A stretch of DNA of 64,000 bases from Streptomyces sp. JHA26 (GCF_002005565.1 NZ_BDJC01000022.1:41184-105183), one strand, 5' to 3'; numbered from the stretch's first letter, positions 37,185 to 45,369 are shown. The notes: generated by a model from the letters alone, not told the origin. Program-made: numbers and translations.

Positions 37185-38794
37185 ACGAGGCCCTGCCCGA
37201 CGTCCCCGAAGTCCGCGTGGTCGGTCTTCCCCAGCTCACGTCGGGCTTCGACCTTGTCGAAAGACTGGATCTGCCCATGCACCTCAAGGTGCACGGGCCG
37301 CTCGAACCGCTGGGCGGCGAACAGCTCGCCCAGCTCGCCGAACGCATCAACCTCAGGGGCCGCGGCGGCGCGGGCTTCCCCTTCCACAAGAAGCTGCGCT
37401 CGGTCGCCGAATCGGCGATCAGGCGCGGTGTGCGGCCGGTCGTCGTCGTCAACGGCAGCGAGGACGAACCGGCCTGCCGCAAGGACACGGTGCTGATCAA
37501 CCGTGCCCCGCACCTGATCCTGGACGGCGCGCTGCTGTGCGCCGAGGCCATGGGCGCCCGCACCCTCGTCATCGGGGTGACCCGGGAGTCCACCCAGCGC
37601 TCCATGGAGGCCGCCCTCGCCGAACGCGGCCTGAACAACGGACGCCGCTCCGCCCTGCGCGCCCGCGTGCAGCGCAATCCGGTGCGGATGGTCACCGGCG
37701 CCGCGGCCTCGCTGATCCGCTCCATCGACGGCGGCCCGGCGATCCCGCCCGGCCGCAAGGTCAGCGCGTCGAAGAGCGGGGTCGGCGGCGCACCGACCCT
37801 GCTGTCCAACGCCGAGACCTTCGCCCAGCTGGCGATCGCCGCCCGCATCGGCCCGGAGCGCTACGGCAACACCGGCCTGTACGACGAGCCGGGCACCGTC
37901 ATGCTCACGGTCTCCGGCGCGGTGGCCCGCCCGATGGTGATCGAGGTGCCCACCGGGGTGCCGCTGCGCTACGTCCTCCAGCTGGCCGGCGCCCCGCCGG
38001 TGCCGCAGGGCGTGCTGACCGGCGGCTACCACGGCAAGTGGATCGACGCGGCGACCGTCGACGAGGCGATCGTCTCCCGCGACTCGCTCCAGCAGGTGGG
38101 CGGCTCGCTCGGCGCGGGCGCGATCCTGCCCATCGGCCAGGGCACCTGCCCGCTGGGCGAGTCGTTGCGGGTGGCGCAGTGGCTGGCCCAGGAGAGCGCG
38201 GGCCAGTGCGGCCCCTGCTACCTCGGCCTGCCGGCCGCGGCGCGCGGCATGGAGGACATCCTGAACGGCGGCGGTCCGGCCGCCCTGGAGGCGCTCAAGC
38301 AGGTCGCCAGGAACGTCAAGCGGCGCGGCGCCTGCTCGCACCCGGACGGTTCGGCGATGTTCCTGGAGTCGACCGTCAAGGCGTTCACGGACGACCTCGC
38401 CGCCCACGTCCTCGGCAACGGCTGCGGGCGGCCCGTGGAGGGCGTCCTGCCGCTCTTCGAGGGCGGCGCGTCCCCGACGGGCGTCCCGGGCGGCGGCGGG
38501 GAGGAGAACGGCCCCAGCCGCCAGAAGATCTACGTCGACTGGACGCTGTGCCGGGGCCACGGCCTGTGCGCGGACATCCTCCCGGAGGTCTTCGAGCTCG
38601 GCGCCGACGGTTTCCCGACGGTGGCGCAGGCGGACGTGCCGCGTTTCGCGGAGGCCAAGGCGGTGCGCGCGGTGCGCCGCTGCCCGGCGCTCGCCCTGCG
38701 CATCGAGGAGGACACCCGCGGGCAGGCGCCGTCCTCGCGCACCAACCTGCCGGTCCTCTCCCAGGGCCGGGGCCGCCGGGCGCTGGGGCGCTGA
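37181..38794 (+). CDS. NuoF-like flavoprotein fused to a CxxHGxC-type ferredoxin
   Basis: A 537-aa soluble electron-transfer protein. Residues about 45-260 match the 51-kDa subunit of complex I: LRGRGGAGFPFHKKL is the NADH/FMN glycine-rich loop, and VVVVNGSEDEPACRKDTVL binds FMN. An SLBB segment follows (VSGAVARPMVIEVPTG). QCGPCYLGLP plus GACSHP supply a 4Fe-4S site like N3. Residues about 448-520 are a ferredoxin with CRGHGLC and a distal CP, the motif of P450-type single-cluster ferredoxins. GTG 37181 overlaps the previous stop (TGGTGA) behind GGAGG. The fusion suggests NAD(P)H-to-ferredoxin or cytochrome transfer. Confidence 0.8.
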   Translation: MNEALPDVPEVRVVGLPQLTSGFDLVERLDLPMHLKVHGPLEPLGGEQLAQLAERINLRGRGGAGFPFHKKLRSVAESAIRRGVRPVVVVNGSEDEPACRKDTVLINRAPHLILDGALLCAEAMGARTLVIGVTRESTQRSMEAALAERGLNNGRRSALRARVQRNPVRMVTGAAASLIRSIDGGPAIPPGRKVSASKSGVGGAPTLLSNAETFAQLAIAARIGPERYGNTGLYDEPGTVMLTVSGAVARPMVIEVPTGVPLRYVLQLAGAPPVPQGVLTGGYHGKWIDAATVDEAIVSRDSLQQVGGSLGAGAILPIGQGTCPLGESLRVAQWLAQESAGQCGPCYLGLPAAARGMEDILNGGGPAALEALKQVARNVKRRGACSHPDGSAMFLESTVKAFTDDLAAHVLGNGCGRPVEGVLPLFEGGASPTGVPGGGGEENGPSRQKIYVDWTLCRGHGLCADILPEVFELGADGFPTVAQADVPRFAEAKAVRAVRRCPALALRIEEDTRGQAPSSRTNLPVLSQGRGRRALGR

Positions 38795-38813
38795 TCGGGA
38801 GCCGGACACGAAG

Positions 38814-38845
38814 AAACCCCCCGGATCGGTGATCCGGGGGGTTTT
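38814..38845. terminator. Bidirectional terminator between the NuoF-like gene and tRNA-Ala
   Basis: CCCCCCGGATC (38817-38827) pairs with GATCCGGGGGG (38831-38841) around GGT, flanked by AAA and TTT. It ends the plus-strand electron-transfer operon and the minus-strand tRNA transcript alike. Confidence 0.85.
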
Positions 38846-38849
38846 CCTG

Positions 38850-38922
38850 TGGAGCTAAGGAGAATTGAACTCCTGACCTCCTGCATGCCATGCAGGCGCT
38901 CTACCAACTGAGCTATAGCCCC
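38850..38922 (-). tRNA. tRNA-Ala (GGC), copy 1
   Basis: A 73-nt cloverleaf on the minus strand starting GGGGCTA, with D-arm GCTC-AGTTGGTA-GAGC, anticodon stem CCTGC/GCAGG around ATGGCAT (anticodon GGC), and T-arm AGGAG-TTCAATT-CTCCT. The acceptor pairs with TAGCTCC, including the wobble G-T pair. The 3' sequence continues A-CA and not CCA, so CCA is added after transcription. It is identical to the copy at 39650. Confidence 0.95.
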
Positions 38923-38966
38923 TTGTTCCTGCTGTTCCGCCCGGTTTCCCCGGCGGCGACGCCAAC

Positions 38967-38995
38967 ATTACACGGTCCACCGGGCCCAACACCAA
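38967..38995 (-). promoter_or_regulatory. Promoter of tRNA-Ala copy 1
   Basis: On the minus strand TTGGTG (38995-38990) and TGTAAT (38972-38967) are 17 bp apart, a good primary-sigma match. The mature tRNA begins 44 nt after the -10. Confidence 0.6.
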
Positions 38996-39036
38996 ATCGT
39001 TTCCGCTTTGCCCGTTTCGCCCTTGTGTGACAGCCG

Positions 39037-39270
39037 TTACGCCGTCACGAACGAGTAGAACCGCTTGAGCGTGCAGTGCTCCTCCAGGAGCCGGCCGTAG
39101 ATCGGTTCGCCCTCGAGTTCGCGGTACGTCTCGATGGGGTCGCCCTTTATGATCAGCGCCCGCGCGCACTCCTCGCACCAGTACTGGTAGTCCGGGTTGA
39201 CCGGCTCCATGTCCCGCACGATCGGGGTGCCGCTGCCGCACCAGTCGCACTTCCGCCTGTGTGCACCCAT
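39037..39270 (-). CDS. Small zinc-finger conserved hypothetical protein
   Basis: A 77-aa protein with two Cys pairs, CDWCGSG and CEECAR, spaced as a zinc ribbon/treble-clef knuckle. MEPVNPDYQYW precedes the second pair, and a helical YRELEGEPIYGRLLEEHC tail follows. It begins 3 bp after the stop of the 57-aa zinc-ribbon gene, so the two are probably one transcript. The function is unknown; nucleic-acid binding is possible. Confidence 0.75.
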   Translation of the reverse strand: MGAHRRKCDWCGSGTPIVRDMEPVNPDYQYWCEECARALIIKGDPIETYRELEGEPIYGRLLEEHCTLKRFYSFVTA

Positions 39271-39273
39271 CGG

Positions 39274-39447
39274 TCAGCTCCGGCTGTGGCCGCAGGCCGT
39301 GCACACGGAGGAGACGCCGCCGCCGTCACCGAGGACCTGGGCGACGTGCGCGGAACCGCAGGAGGGGCAGCCGAGGCGGGTGGCCGTGCTCCGTGTCACC
39401 GCTCCACCGAGGAGGTGACCGACCTCCTCGAGGATGCTCGCAGGCAT
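39274..39447 (-). CDS. Zinc-ribbon microprotein (57 aa)
   Basis: A 57-aa protein MPASILEEVGHLLGG followed by CPSCGS and CTACGH, a two-CxxC zinc ribbon with 19 residues between the pairs. ATG 39447 has GGAGGG about 8 nt upstream; longer in-frame starts lack this. It is the first gene of a two-gene unit with the 77-aa zinc-finger gene, lying between the two tRNA-Ala genes. No function is recognised. Confidence 0.75.
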   Translation of the reverse strand: MPASILEEVGHLLGGAVTRSTATRLGCPSCGSAHVAQVLGDGGGVSSVCTACGHSRS

Positions 39448-39649
39448 CGCCACTCCCTCCCGTCGGGCCGCGGTCCCCTTCCGGCCGTTTGATTCTGCCA
39501 CGACCGGGCCAATACGGTCAGCGACGCCTCGGTACCGGTCCGGACACGGAGCCTCACCGAGGTATACGCCCGTGGGGGCGGGACTGCTCAAGCGCGGAAC
39601 GACGAAAAATCCCGCCCCCCCGAGGGGGACGGGATTGATCCGTGGGCTG
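39448..39649. other. Gap between zinc-ribbon gene and tRNA-Ala copy 2
   Basis: No gene is supportable. The region holds the presumed promoter of the zinc-ribbon pair near 39500 and, at its far end, the tRNA terminator at 39605-39636. Confidence 0.5.
39605..39636 (-). terminator. Terminator of tRNA-Ala copy 2 with U-run
   Basis: On the minus strand AATCCCG pairs with CGGGATT around a C-run/G-run inner stem, followed by TTTTT. It starts 14 bp after the tRNA 3' end. One of few U-tailed terminators in the window. Confidence 0.75.
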
Positions 39650-39722
39650 TGGAGCTAAGGAGAATTGAACTCCTGACCTCCTGCATGCCATGCAGGCGCT
39701 CTACCAACTGAGCTATAGCCCC
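39650..39722 (-). tRNA. tRNA-Ala (GGC), copy 2
   Basis: Identical over all 73 nt to the copy at 38850, including the flanking bases CTG upstream on the plus strand and TTG after the 5' end. Anticodon GGC reads GCC and GCT alanine codons; GCC is heavily used here. A TAAAGT -10 candidate lies about 65 bp upstream on the minus strand. Confidence 0.95.
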
Positions 39723-39843
39723 TTGCGGCCACCCGGCGAGGCCGTGTGGTGTTTCGCTCCGCTCGGCGGGGCGAACAAGAAGAACTTTAGCCTGCGACCT
39801 GCCGGAAAGTGAAATCCGGGTCCCGGGCCCGGTCGCGGGCGGC

Positions 39844-40515
39844 TCAGTCGTCGTCGCCGAGCACCGGTTCCGGCAGCGTGCCGGCGTTGTGCTCCAGCAG
39901 GCGCCAGCCGCGGACGCCCTCGCCCAGGACGGACCAGCAGCAGTTGGTCAGGCCGCCGAGGCTCTCCCAGGTGTGCGGCTCCAGCCCGATGAGGCGCCCG
40001 ATGGTGGTGCGGATGGTGCCGCCGTGGCTGACCACGACGAGGGTGCCGTCCTCGGGGAGCTTCTCGACGTGCCGGAGCACCACGGGGGCGGCGCGGTCGG
40101 CCACCTCGGTCTCCAGCTCGCCGCCGCCGCGGCGGACCGGCTCGCCGCGCTTCCACGCCGCGTACTCCTCGCCGTACCGGGCGATGATCTCCTCGTGCGT
40201 CAGGCCCTGCCAGACGCCCGCGTAGGTCTCCCGCAGGCCCTCCTCCAGCGTCACCTCGAGGCCGGTGAGCGCGGCCAGCTCGGCGGCCGTGCTCGCGGCC
40301 CGGCCGAGGTCGGACGCGATGATCGCGTCGGGCCCCAGGCCGACCAGCAGCCGGGCGGCGCGGCGGGCCTGGGCGACGCCGGTCTCGGTGAGCTCGACGT
40401 CCGTGGAGCCCTGGAAGCGGCGCTCCACGTTCCACGCGGTCTGGCCGTGCCGCCACAGGATGATGCGCCTGCCGCGGCCCTGCCTCCCGGACGTCACCTC
40501 GCCGGTGGCGCTCAT
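39844..40515 (-). CDS. Histidine phosphatase family protein
   Basis: A 223-aa phosphoglycerate-mutase-like phosphatase. IILWRHGQTAWNVERRFQG carries the RHG catalytic motif (His about 22), and VVSHGGTIRTTI holds the second active-site His. DLGRAASTA and LRETYAGVWQGLTHEEI are family positions. The ATG at 40515 overlaps the rsfS stop (ATGA), so it is coupled to rsfS. Longer in-frame starts would run through rsfS and are rejected. The substrate (sugar phosphate or phospho-nucleotide) is unknown; neighbours suggest cobalamin-type or glucosyl-phosphoglycerate phosphatase are possible. Confidence 0.88.
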   Translation of the reverse strand: MSATGEVTSGRQGRGRRIILWRHGQTAWNVERRFQGSTDVELTETGVAQARRAARLLVGLGPDAIIASDLGRAASTAAELAALTGLEVTLEEGLRETYAGVWQGLTHEEIIARYGEEYAAWKRGEPVRRGGGELETEVADRAAPVVLRHVEKLPEDGTLVVVSHGGTIRTTIGRLIGLEPHTWESLGGLTNCCWSVLGEGVRGWRLLEHNAGTLPEPVLGDDD

Positions 40516-40958
40516 CGCCAGTCCCCGTCGGTCTCCGTCGCCTCCTCGGCGGCCTGGAGCCTGGCGTGCTCCTCCGCCTTGCCGCGGGTCTCCTTGGCGT
40601 CGGCGGGCAGCTCCAGCTCGGGGCAGTCCTTCCACAGGCGCTCCAGGGCGTAGAAGACGCGCTCCTCGCTGTGCTGGACGTGGACGACGATGTCGACGTA
40701 GTCGAGCAGGATCCAGCGCGCGTCGCGGTCGCCCTCGCGGCGGACCGGCTTGGCGCCGAGTTCCTTGTTCAGCCGCTCCTCGATCTCGTCGACGATCGAC
40801 TTGACCTGGCGGTCGTTGGGGGCGGAGGCCAGCAGGAAGGCGTCCGTGATCGACAGCACGTCGCTGACGTCGTAGGCGATGATGTCGTGCGCGAGCTTGT
40901 CGGCTGCCGCCTGCGCTGCGGTGTTGATGAGTTCGATGGAGCGGTCGGTCGCGGTCAC
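40512..40958 (-). CDS. rsfS: Ribosome silencing factor RsfS
   Basis: A 148-aa RsfS/YbeB/Iojap protein that binds L14 and blocks subunit joining in starvation. The core reads KLAHDIIAYDVSDVLSITDAFLLASAPNDRQVKSIVDEIEERL, followed by REGDRDARWILLDYVDIVVHVQHSEERVFYALERLW, the diagnostic C-terminal half. The start is GTG 40958. A C-terminal acidic tail of about 30 residues is an actinobacterial addition. It is downstream of the LCP gene and coupled to the phosphatase. Confidence 0.94.
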   Translation of the reverse strand: MTATDRSIELINTAAQAAADKLAHDIIAYDVSDVLSITDAFLLASAPNDRQVKSIVDEIEERLNKELGAKPVRREGDRDARWILLDYVDIVVHVQHSEERVFYALERLWKDCPELELPADAKETRGKAEEHARLQAAEEATETDGDWR

Positions 40959-41055
40959 TGCCTGGCTTTCGGGTCGGCGGTCGGTTGACCTCAAGGGTCT
41001 CACGACCGCCGACGGTGCCCCACGGGATAACGCCGGTGGCCCCGGACGACAGGCC

Positions 41056-42819
41056 CTAGGTCGCCGGCTCGTAGTCCTGGCCGAGGACCACCGAGACGTC
41101 GGCGTTCGCCGCGACCTTGCCCTGGGTGACGGACCCGTCGGGCAGGCCCAGGGTCCTGGCCACCTGGACGGCGTCCTCCTTGTCGGCGGCCTCCGCGTAC
41201 AGGACCTGCGACGTGGTCTCGGTGCCGGAGGCGGTGCCGCCCTCCAGGAAGGTGAAGCCGCCGTTGAGGAGGGCGACGCGGGCCTTGCCGGTGCGGTCCT
41301 CGACGCCGGTGGCGTTGCGGACGGCGACGCTGACGGCCGCGTCCTCGTCGGGGCTCTTGGCGGTGCCGCCCAGGACGTCCTTGACAACCTTGTCGCCGGT
41401 CTCGGCGCTGAGCCGGCCGTCGCTCCCGACGGGCAGCAGCGTGGTCCTGAAGTCGCCGCCCTTGGCGAGCTCGGAGAGTCCGGCGAGGAAGGAGCCGAGG
41501 TCGCTCTCGGTCAGCGGCGGGTCGAGGACCAGGCCGAGCGTCTGGACCGTGGTCGTCGCGCCCTGCGGGTCGGAGGACGTCTTGCGCAGCACGCCCTGCA
41601 GGACCTGTCCGAACCGCTGGAGCTGGGCGTCGGCGGACTCCCCCGCGCCGCGGTGGGTGGCGTAGGCGACGGCCATCTTGCCGCCGAGGGTCTGCTTCGC
41701 GCCCTTGTGCACCAGGGGTGCGGCGCCCTTGTCCTTGGCGGCCGGGTCGGGCACGTCGGCGTCGGTGTCGACCTCGATGCCGCCGACCAGGTCCACGAGG
41801 ATCTGCAGGAACGGGGTGTCCAGCCGCCAGCTGCCCTCGATGTCGGTGCCGAGGGCCGAGTCGAGCGCGGTCCGGGTGGCCTCGGGGCCGTCGTCGTCGA
41901 CCGACCGGGCGAGCGTGGTGGGGGTGCCGTCGTCGCCGGTCAGCGCCAGCGAGTTGGGCAGCAGTACGGCGGTGCCCCGCTTCGTGGTGGTGTTATTGAC
42001 GAGCAGCGCGGTGGATGTGCCGCCGCCCGCGGTGTCGTGCAGGTGGACGGCGATCACGTCGCGTTTCTGGGCGCCCGTCGCCGTCGTACCGCCCGTCCCG
42101 GAGTCCGACGAGGACAGGCCGGGCAGCTTTCCGGCGTACCAGAGGTAGCCGACGCCGCCGACGGCGACGAGGGCCAGGACGACGGCCAGGGCGACGACGC
42201 GCGTGCGGGCGCGGCGCCGGGCCTCCTCGCGGCGCTCGGTGCGGTTCTCGGTGAACTTGAGCCAGTCGATGACGTCCTCGGAGTCGTCGGTGGGCTCCTC
42301 GACGAAGGCGAACTGCTCGGTCCTGTACTCCCGCTCCGGTTCGTCGGCCGCCGCCGGCTCCGGTTCGCCGGGCGGGCCGGCCTGCTGCGGGATGTGGGCG
42401 GTCTGCTCGGCGACGAGCGGTGGCCGGTCGCTCGTCGCGGTCCGGCCGTACGGGTCGTACGACGCCTGCGGGGCGTGGCCGGCCTCGGGGGCGTACGGCT
42501 GCCGCCCGGCGTCCTGGCCGCCCTGGTCGGTATAGGGGTCGTACGGCGTGGCGGTCTGCTCGGCGCCGGTGGCGTACGGGTCGTGGCCGTGACTCTGCCC
42601 GTACGGCTCCTGCTGCCCGTACGGCTGTTGGGCGTACGGCTCCTGCCCGTACGGCTGCTGGGCGTACGGCTCCTGCTGCTGGGCGTAGGGGTCGTACGGC
42701 TGTTGCCGGTCCGGGGCCTGGGCCTGGCGGTAGACCGGCCGGCCGTACTCGTCGTAGCCGACGAGCTCGTACGGGTCGGACCCGCCGCTGCCGTACCCCG
42801 TGTCGTATGGGTCGTTCAC
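41056..42819 (-). CDS. pdtA: LCP (LytR-CpsA-Psr) wall-polymer ligase with LytR_C domain
   Basis: A 587-aa membrane enzyme. Residues 1 to about 185 are cytoplasmic, rich in Tyr/Gln/Pro repeats (PYGQQEPYGQ). One membrane helix is at about 235-255 (RVVALAVVLALVAVGGVGYLWYAG). The extracellular LCP domain (RDVIAVHLHD onward, DLVGGIEVDTDADVPD, AVAYATHRGAGESADAQLQRFGQVLQ) carries the Arg/Asp residues that bind polyprenyl pyrophosphate. A LytR_C domain ends the protein. LCP enzymes transfer phosphodiester glycopolymers from lipid carrier to peptidoglycan. The position next to nadD matches S. coelicolor PdtA (SCO2578), needed for polydiglycosylphosphate in spore walls; orthology is inferred. GTG 42819 chosen. 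Confidence 0.85.
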   Translation of the reverse strand: MNDPYDTGYGSGGSDPYELVGYDEYGRPVYRQAQAPDRQQPYDPYAQQQEPYAQQPYGQEPYAQQPYGQQEPYGQSHGHDPYATGAEQTATPYDPYTDQGGQDAGRQPYAPEAGHAPQASYDPYGRTATSDRPPLVAEQTAHIPQQAGPPGEPEPAAADEPEREYRTEQFAFVEEPTDDSEDVIDWLKFTENRTERREEARRRARTRVVALAVVLALVAVGGVGYLWYAGKLPGLSSSDSGTGGTTATGAQKRDVIAVHLHDTAGGGTSTALLVNNTTTKRGTAVLLPNSLALTGDDGTPTTLARSVDDDGPEATRTALDSALGTDIEGSWRLDTPFLQILVDLVGGIEVDTDADVPDPAAKDKGAAPLVHKGAKQTLGGKMAVAYATHRGAGESADAQLQRFGQVLQGVLRKTSSDPQGATTTVQTLGLVLDPPLTESDLGSFLAGLSELAKGGDFRTTLLPVGSDGRLSAETGDKVVKDVLGGTAKSPDEDAAVSVAVRNATGVEDRTGKARVALLNGGFTFLEGGTASGTETTSQVLYAEAADKEDAVQVARTLGLPDGSVTQGKVAANADVSVVLGQDYEPAT

Positions 42820-42835
42820 CGGTGCCCCTCTCGGC

Positions 42836-43522
42836 TCAGTCGCCGCGGTACAGCTGGCGCTTGTCGATGTAGCGCACGACTCCGTCGGGCACCAGGTACC
42901 AGACGGGATCGCCCTTGGCGACTCTCGCACGGCAGTCGGTGGAGGAGATGGCGAGGGCGGGGACCTCGACGAGCGAGACACCGCCCTTGGGGAGCCCGGC
43001 GTCCGTCAGGGTGTGCCCGGGCCGGGTGACGCCGATGAAGTGCGCGAGGGAGAACAGCTCCTCGCTGTCGCGCCAGGTGAGGATCTGGGCGAGGGCGTCG
43101 GCGCCGGTGATGAAGAACAGGTCCGTGTCCGGGTTGAGCGCGCGCAGGTCGCGCAGGGTGTCCACGGTGTAGGTGGGACCGCCGCGGTCGATGTCGATGC
43201 GGCTGACCGAGAACTGCGGGTTCTCGACGGTGGCGACGACCGTCATCAGGTACCGGTCCTCGGCCGCGGAGACCGTGCGGTGGCTCTTCTGCCAGGGCTG
43301 CCCGGTGGGCACGAACACCACCTCGTCGAGGTGGAACTGCGCGGCGACCTCACTGGCCGCGACGAGGTGCCCGTGGTGGATCGGGTCGAAGGTGCCGCCC
43401 ATGACACCCAGGCGGCGCCTGCCCGATCGCGCCGGACCGTTGCCCGGGGCGGGCAACGAGCGGTTCTGTGTGCCCCTCGCCGCGTCGCGCGCCGGACCGG
43501 TGGGCATGTCCTGCTCTCCCAT
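42836..43522 (-). CDS. nadD: Nicotinate-nucleotide adenylyltransferase
   Basis: A 228-aa NaMN adenylyltransferase of NAD biosynthesis. [23 protein letters not shown] is the nucleotidyltransferase GGxFxPxHxGH motif. [12 protein letters not shown] and [10 protein letters not shown] (the ISSTxxR nucleotide-binding motif) complete the active site. ATG 43522 follows a TAGGGT -10-like box with leaderless spacing; ATG 43507 with GGAG is an alternative giving 223 aa. It starts the nadD-LCP-rsfS-phosphatase run, a standard actinobacterial order. Confidence 0.93.
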   Translation of the reverse strand: MGEQDMPTGPARDAARGTQNRSLPAPGNGPARSGRRRLGVMGGTFDPIHHGHLVAASEVAAQFHLDEVVFVPTGQPWQKSHRTVSAAEDRYLMTVVATVENPQFSVSRIDIDRGGPTYTVDTLRDLRALNPDTDLFFITGADALAQILTWRDSEELFSLAHFIGVTRPGHTLTDAGLPKGGVSLVEVPALAISSTDCRARVAKGDPVWYLVPDGVVRYIDKRQLYRGD

Positions 43523-43572
43523 GCGTGCAGACCCTACCGGCCCGGTCCGGGGCCGAAGATCCCCCCTCGCGC

Positions 43573-43737
43573 TCAGCGGTCGCGGTTGAAGCGCGTGGTG
43601 ATCCACAGCAGGAACAGCAGGATGAACAGCGCGGCGCCACCGGTGAGGTAGGGGCTGAGGCTCTCGTGGTTGCCGCCGTGCCCCTCGCCCTCGGCAGCGA
43701 GAGTGGCCAACTGGGCAGCGGTGCTGTGGAAGCTCAT
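43573..43737 (-). CDS. Small membrane protein (54 aa)
   Basis: A 54-aa protein: a His/Gly-rich head ([33 protein letters not shown] is its first two-thirds in outline), one membrane helix of about 18 residues ([18 protein letters not shown]), and a basic NRDR end. It reads upstream of nadD in the same direction. The predicted topology is N-terminus outside, C-terminus inside. No family is recognised, but the reading frame fits the codon bias of the host. Confidence 0.7.
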   Translation of the reverse strand: MSFHSTAAQLATLAAEGEGHGGNHESLSPYLTGGAALFILLFLLWITTRFNRDR

Positions 43738-43880
43738 CTTCGGCAGGACCTATCAGGTGTGGGCGGGATAAGGACGTCGCGGCTCATCGTATGCGGGCGT
43801 CCCGCGGACGATCACCCCGACTCCGCCGTTGGGGACGGCCGCGGTCCCGGCGGCCGTGCCGCGGGAACCTTCCGGCCGCC

Positions 43881-44042
43881 TCAGTCGTCCTTCCGCTTGT
43901 ACCCCCGCAGCAGGAACCACGCGGTCAGCACACAGCCCAGCACCATCACGATCAGGATGACCCGGAGCAGATTGCCCGCCCCTTGCTGCTCGGCCGCGGT
44001 CGCCGCCCCGGCGAGCCAGGCGGTGTGGGGGGTGTGCTCCAT
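43881..44042 (-). CDS. Second small membrane protein (53 aa)
   Basis: A 53-aa protein starting at ATG 44042, with AAGGAG about 9 nt upstream. An Ala/Thr/Gln-rich head (AWLAGAATAAEQQGAG) precedes one membrane helix (NLLRVILIVMVLGCVLTAWFLL) and a basic RGYKRKDD end. Size, topology and charged tail mirror those of the 54-aa protein 140 bp downstream. The divergent neighbour is an M48 protease. The function is unknown. Confidence 0.72.
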   Translation of the reverse strand: MEHTPHTAWLAGAATAAEQQGAGNLLRVILIVMVLGCVLTAWFLLRGYKRKDD

Positions 44043-44184
44043 GACGGTGACTCCTTCGCTGTACTGCCCGTCCACGGTATCTCCGCCTAGGCTGGGCCCG
44101 GCTCCGGGGACGCAAAGGGTCGCGCAAGGGTTGGCAAAGGGCCTTTCCCGCACAGGGGCCATACACACGCACATGGGGGAAGAC

Positions 44185-45330
44185 ATGTCCGACGGCCACC
44201 AGCACAACGGGCGGGAGAAGGCGCCGAGCAGGCAGCGCAGGCGCTTTCCGGGGATCTCCTCGCGCGCGTACGAGCATCCGGCCGACCGCAGTGCCCTGGT
44301 GGCGTTGCGGAAGCTGAGCGGTTTCGACACGGTGTTCAAGGCCCTGAGCGGTCTGCTGCCCGAGCGGAGCCTGCGGCTGCTGTTCCTGTCCGACTCCGTG
44401 CGCGTCTCGGACCGGCAGTTCGCGCATCTGAACGACATGCTGCGGGACGCCTGCTACATCCTGGACCTGGAGAAGGTCCCGCCGATGTACGTCAACCAGG
44501 ACCCGAACCCCAACGCGATGTGCATCGGCCTGGACGAGCCGATCATCGTGGTGACCACGGGGCTCGTGGAGCTGCTGGACGAGGAGGAGATGCGGGCGGT
44601 CGTCGGGCACGAGGTCGGGCACGCGCTGTCCGGCCACGCGGTGTACCGGACGATCCTGCTCTTCCTGACGTCCCTGGCCGTCCGGGTCGCCTGGATCCCG
44701 CTGGGCAACATGGCGATCATGGCGGTCGTGACCGCGCTGCGCGAGTGGTTCCGCAAGTCGGAGCTGTCGGCCGACCGCGCGGGGCTGCTGGTCGGCCAGG
44801 ACCTGCAGGCGTCCATGCGGGGCCTGATGAAGATCGCGGGCGGGAACCACCTGCACGAGATGAACGTGGACGCGTTCCTGGAGCAGGCCGACGAGTACGA
44901 GGCCGGGGGCGACCTGCGCGACTCCGTGCTGAAGATCCTGAACGTGCTGCCCCGCTCGCACCCGTTCGCCGCGGTGCGGGCCGCCGAGCTGAAGAAGTGG
45001 GAGGCCTCCCGGGACCACCAGCGGATCATGGACGGCCACTACCCGCGGCGCGAGGAGGACAAGGACGCCTCGGTCCGGGACTCCTTCCGCGAGTCGGCGT
45101 CCAGCTACGCCACCCATGTGCGCAGCTCCAAGGATCCGCTGATGAAGCTGGTGAACGACATCGCGGGCGGCGCCGGCGACCTGGGCGACCGGATGCGGCG
45201 CGGCTTCGGCGGCTTCACGTCCTCGCCGAGGCCGTCCGGGGGCGCGGGCGGCACGGGCGGCACGGGCGGCTCCGAGGGGTCGGGCGGCGCGCAGGCGCCG
45301 GACGACCGTCCGCCGCGCGACGACGCCTGA
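44185..45330 (+). CDS. M48-family membrane zinc metalloprotease
   Basis: A 381-aa HtpX-like protease. VVGHEVGHALSGHAVY carries HEXXH (His about 149-153), and SELSADRAGLLVGQD carries the third zinc ligand Glu. Hydrophobic segments (TILLFLTSLAVRVAWIPLGNMAIMAVV) flank the catalytic site. An ERSLRLLFLSDSVRVSDRQ stretch precedes it. A Gly-rich tail (GGAGGTGGTGG) closes the protein. ATG 44185 was chosen behind GGGGGAAG; an ATG four codons upstream is possible. It may clear membrane proteins under envelope stress; the divergent microprotein gene could be a partner. Confidence 0.88.
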   Translation: MSDGHQHNGREKAPSRQRRRFPGISSRAYEHPADRSALVALRKLSGFDTVFKALSGLLPERSLRLLFLSDSVRVSDRQFAHLNDMLRDACYILDLEKVPPMYVNQDPNPNAMCIGLDEPIIVVTTGLVELLDEEEMRAVVGHEVGHALSGHAVYRTILLFLTSLAVRVAWIPLGNMAIMAVVTALREWFRKSELSADRAGLLVGQDLQASMRGLMKIAGGNHLHEMNVDAFLEQADEYEAGGDLRDSVLKILNVLPRSHPFAAVRAAELKKWEASRDHQRIMDGHYPRREEDKDASVRDSFRESASSYATHVRSSKDPLMKLVNDIAGGAGDLGDRMRRGFGGFTSSPRPSGGAGGTGGTGGSEGSGGAQAPDDRPPRDDA

Positions 45331-45369
45331 GTCCGCGCCCGGCTCCTCCGCGGCCGGGCGCCCCGCCGC

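Noticed and set aside
38850..39722. Integrated element bounded by tRNA repeats
   Set aside because: The repeats are two complete functional tRNAs, and no integrase, transposase or phage gene lies between.
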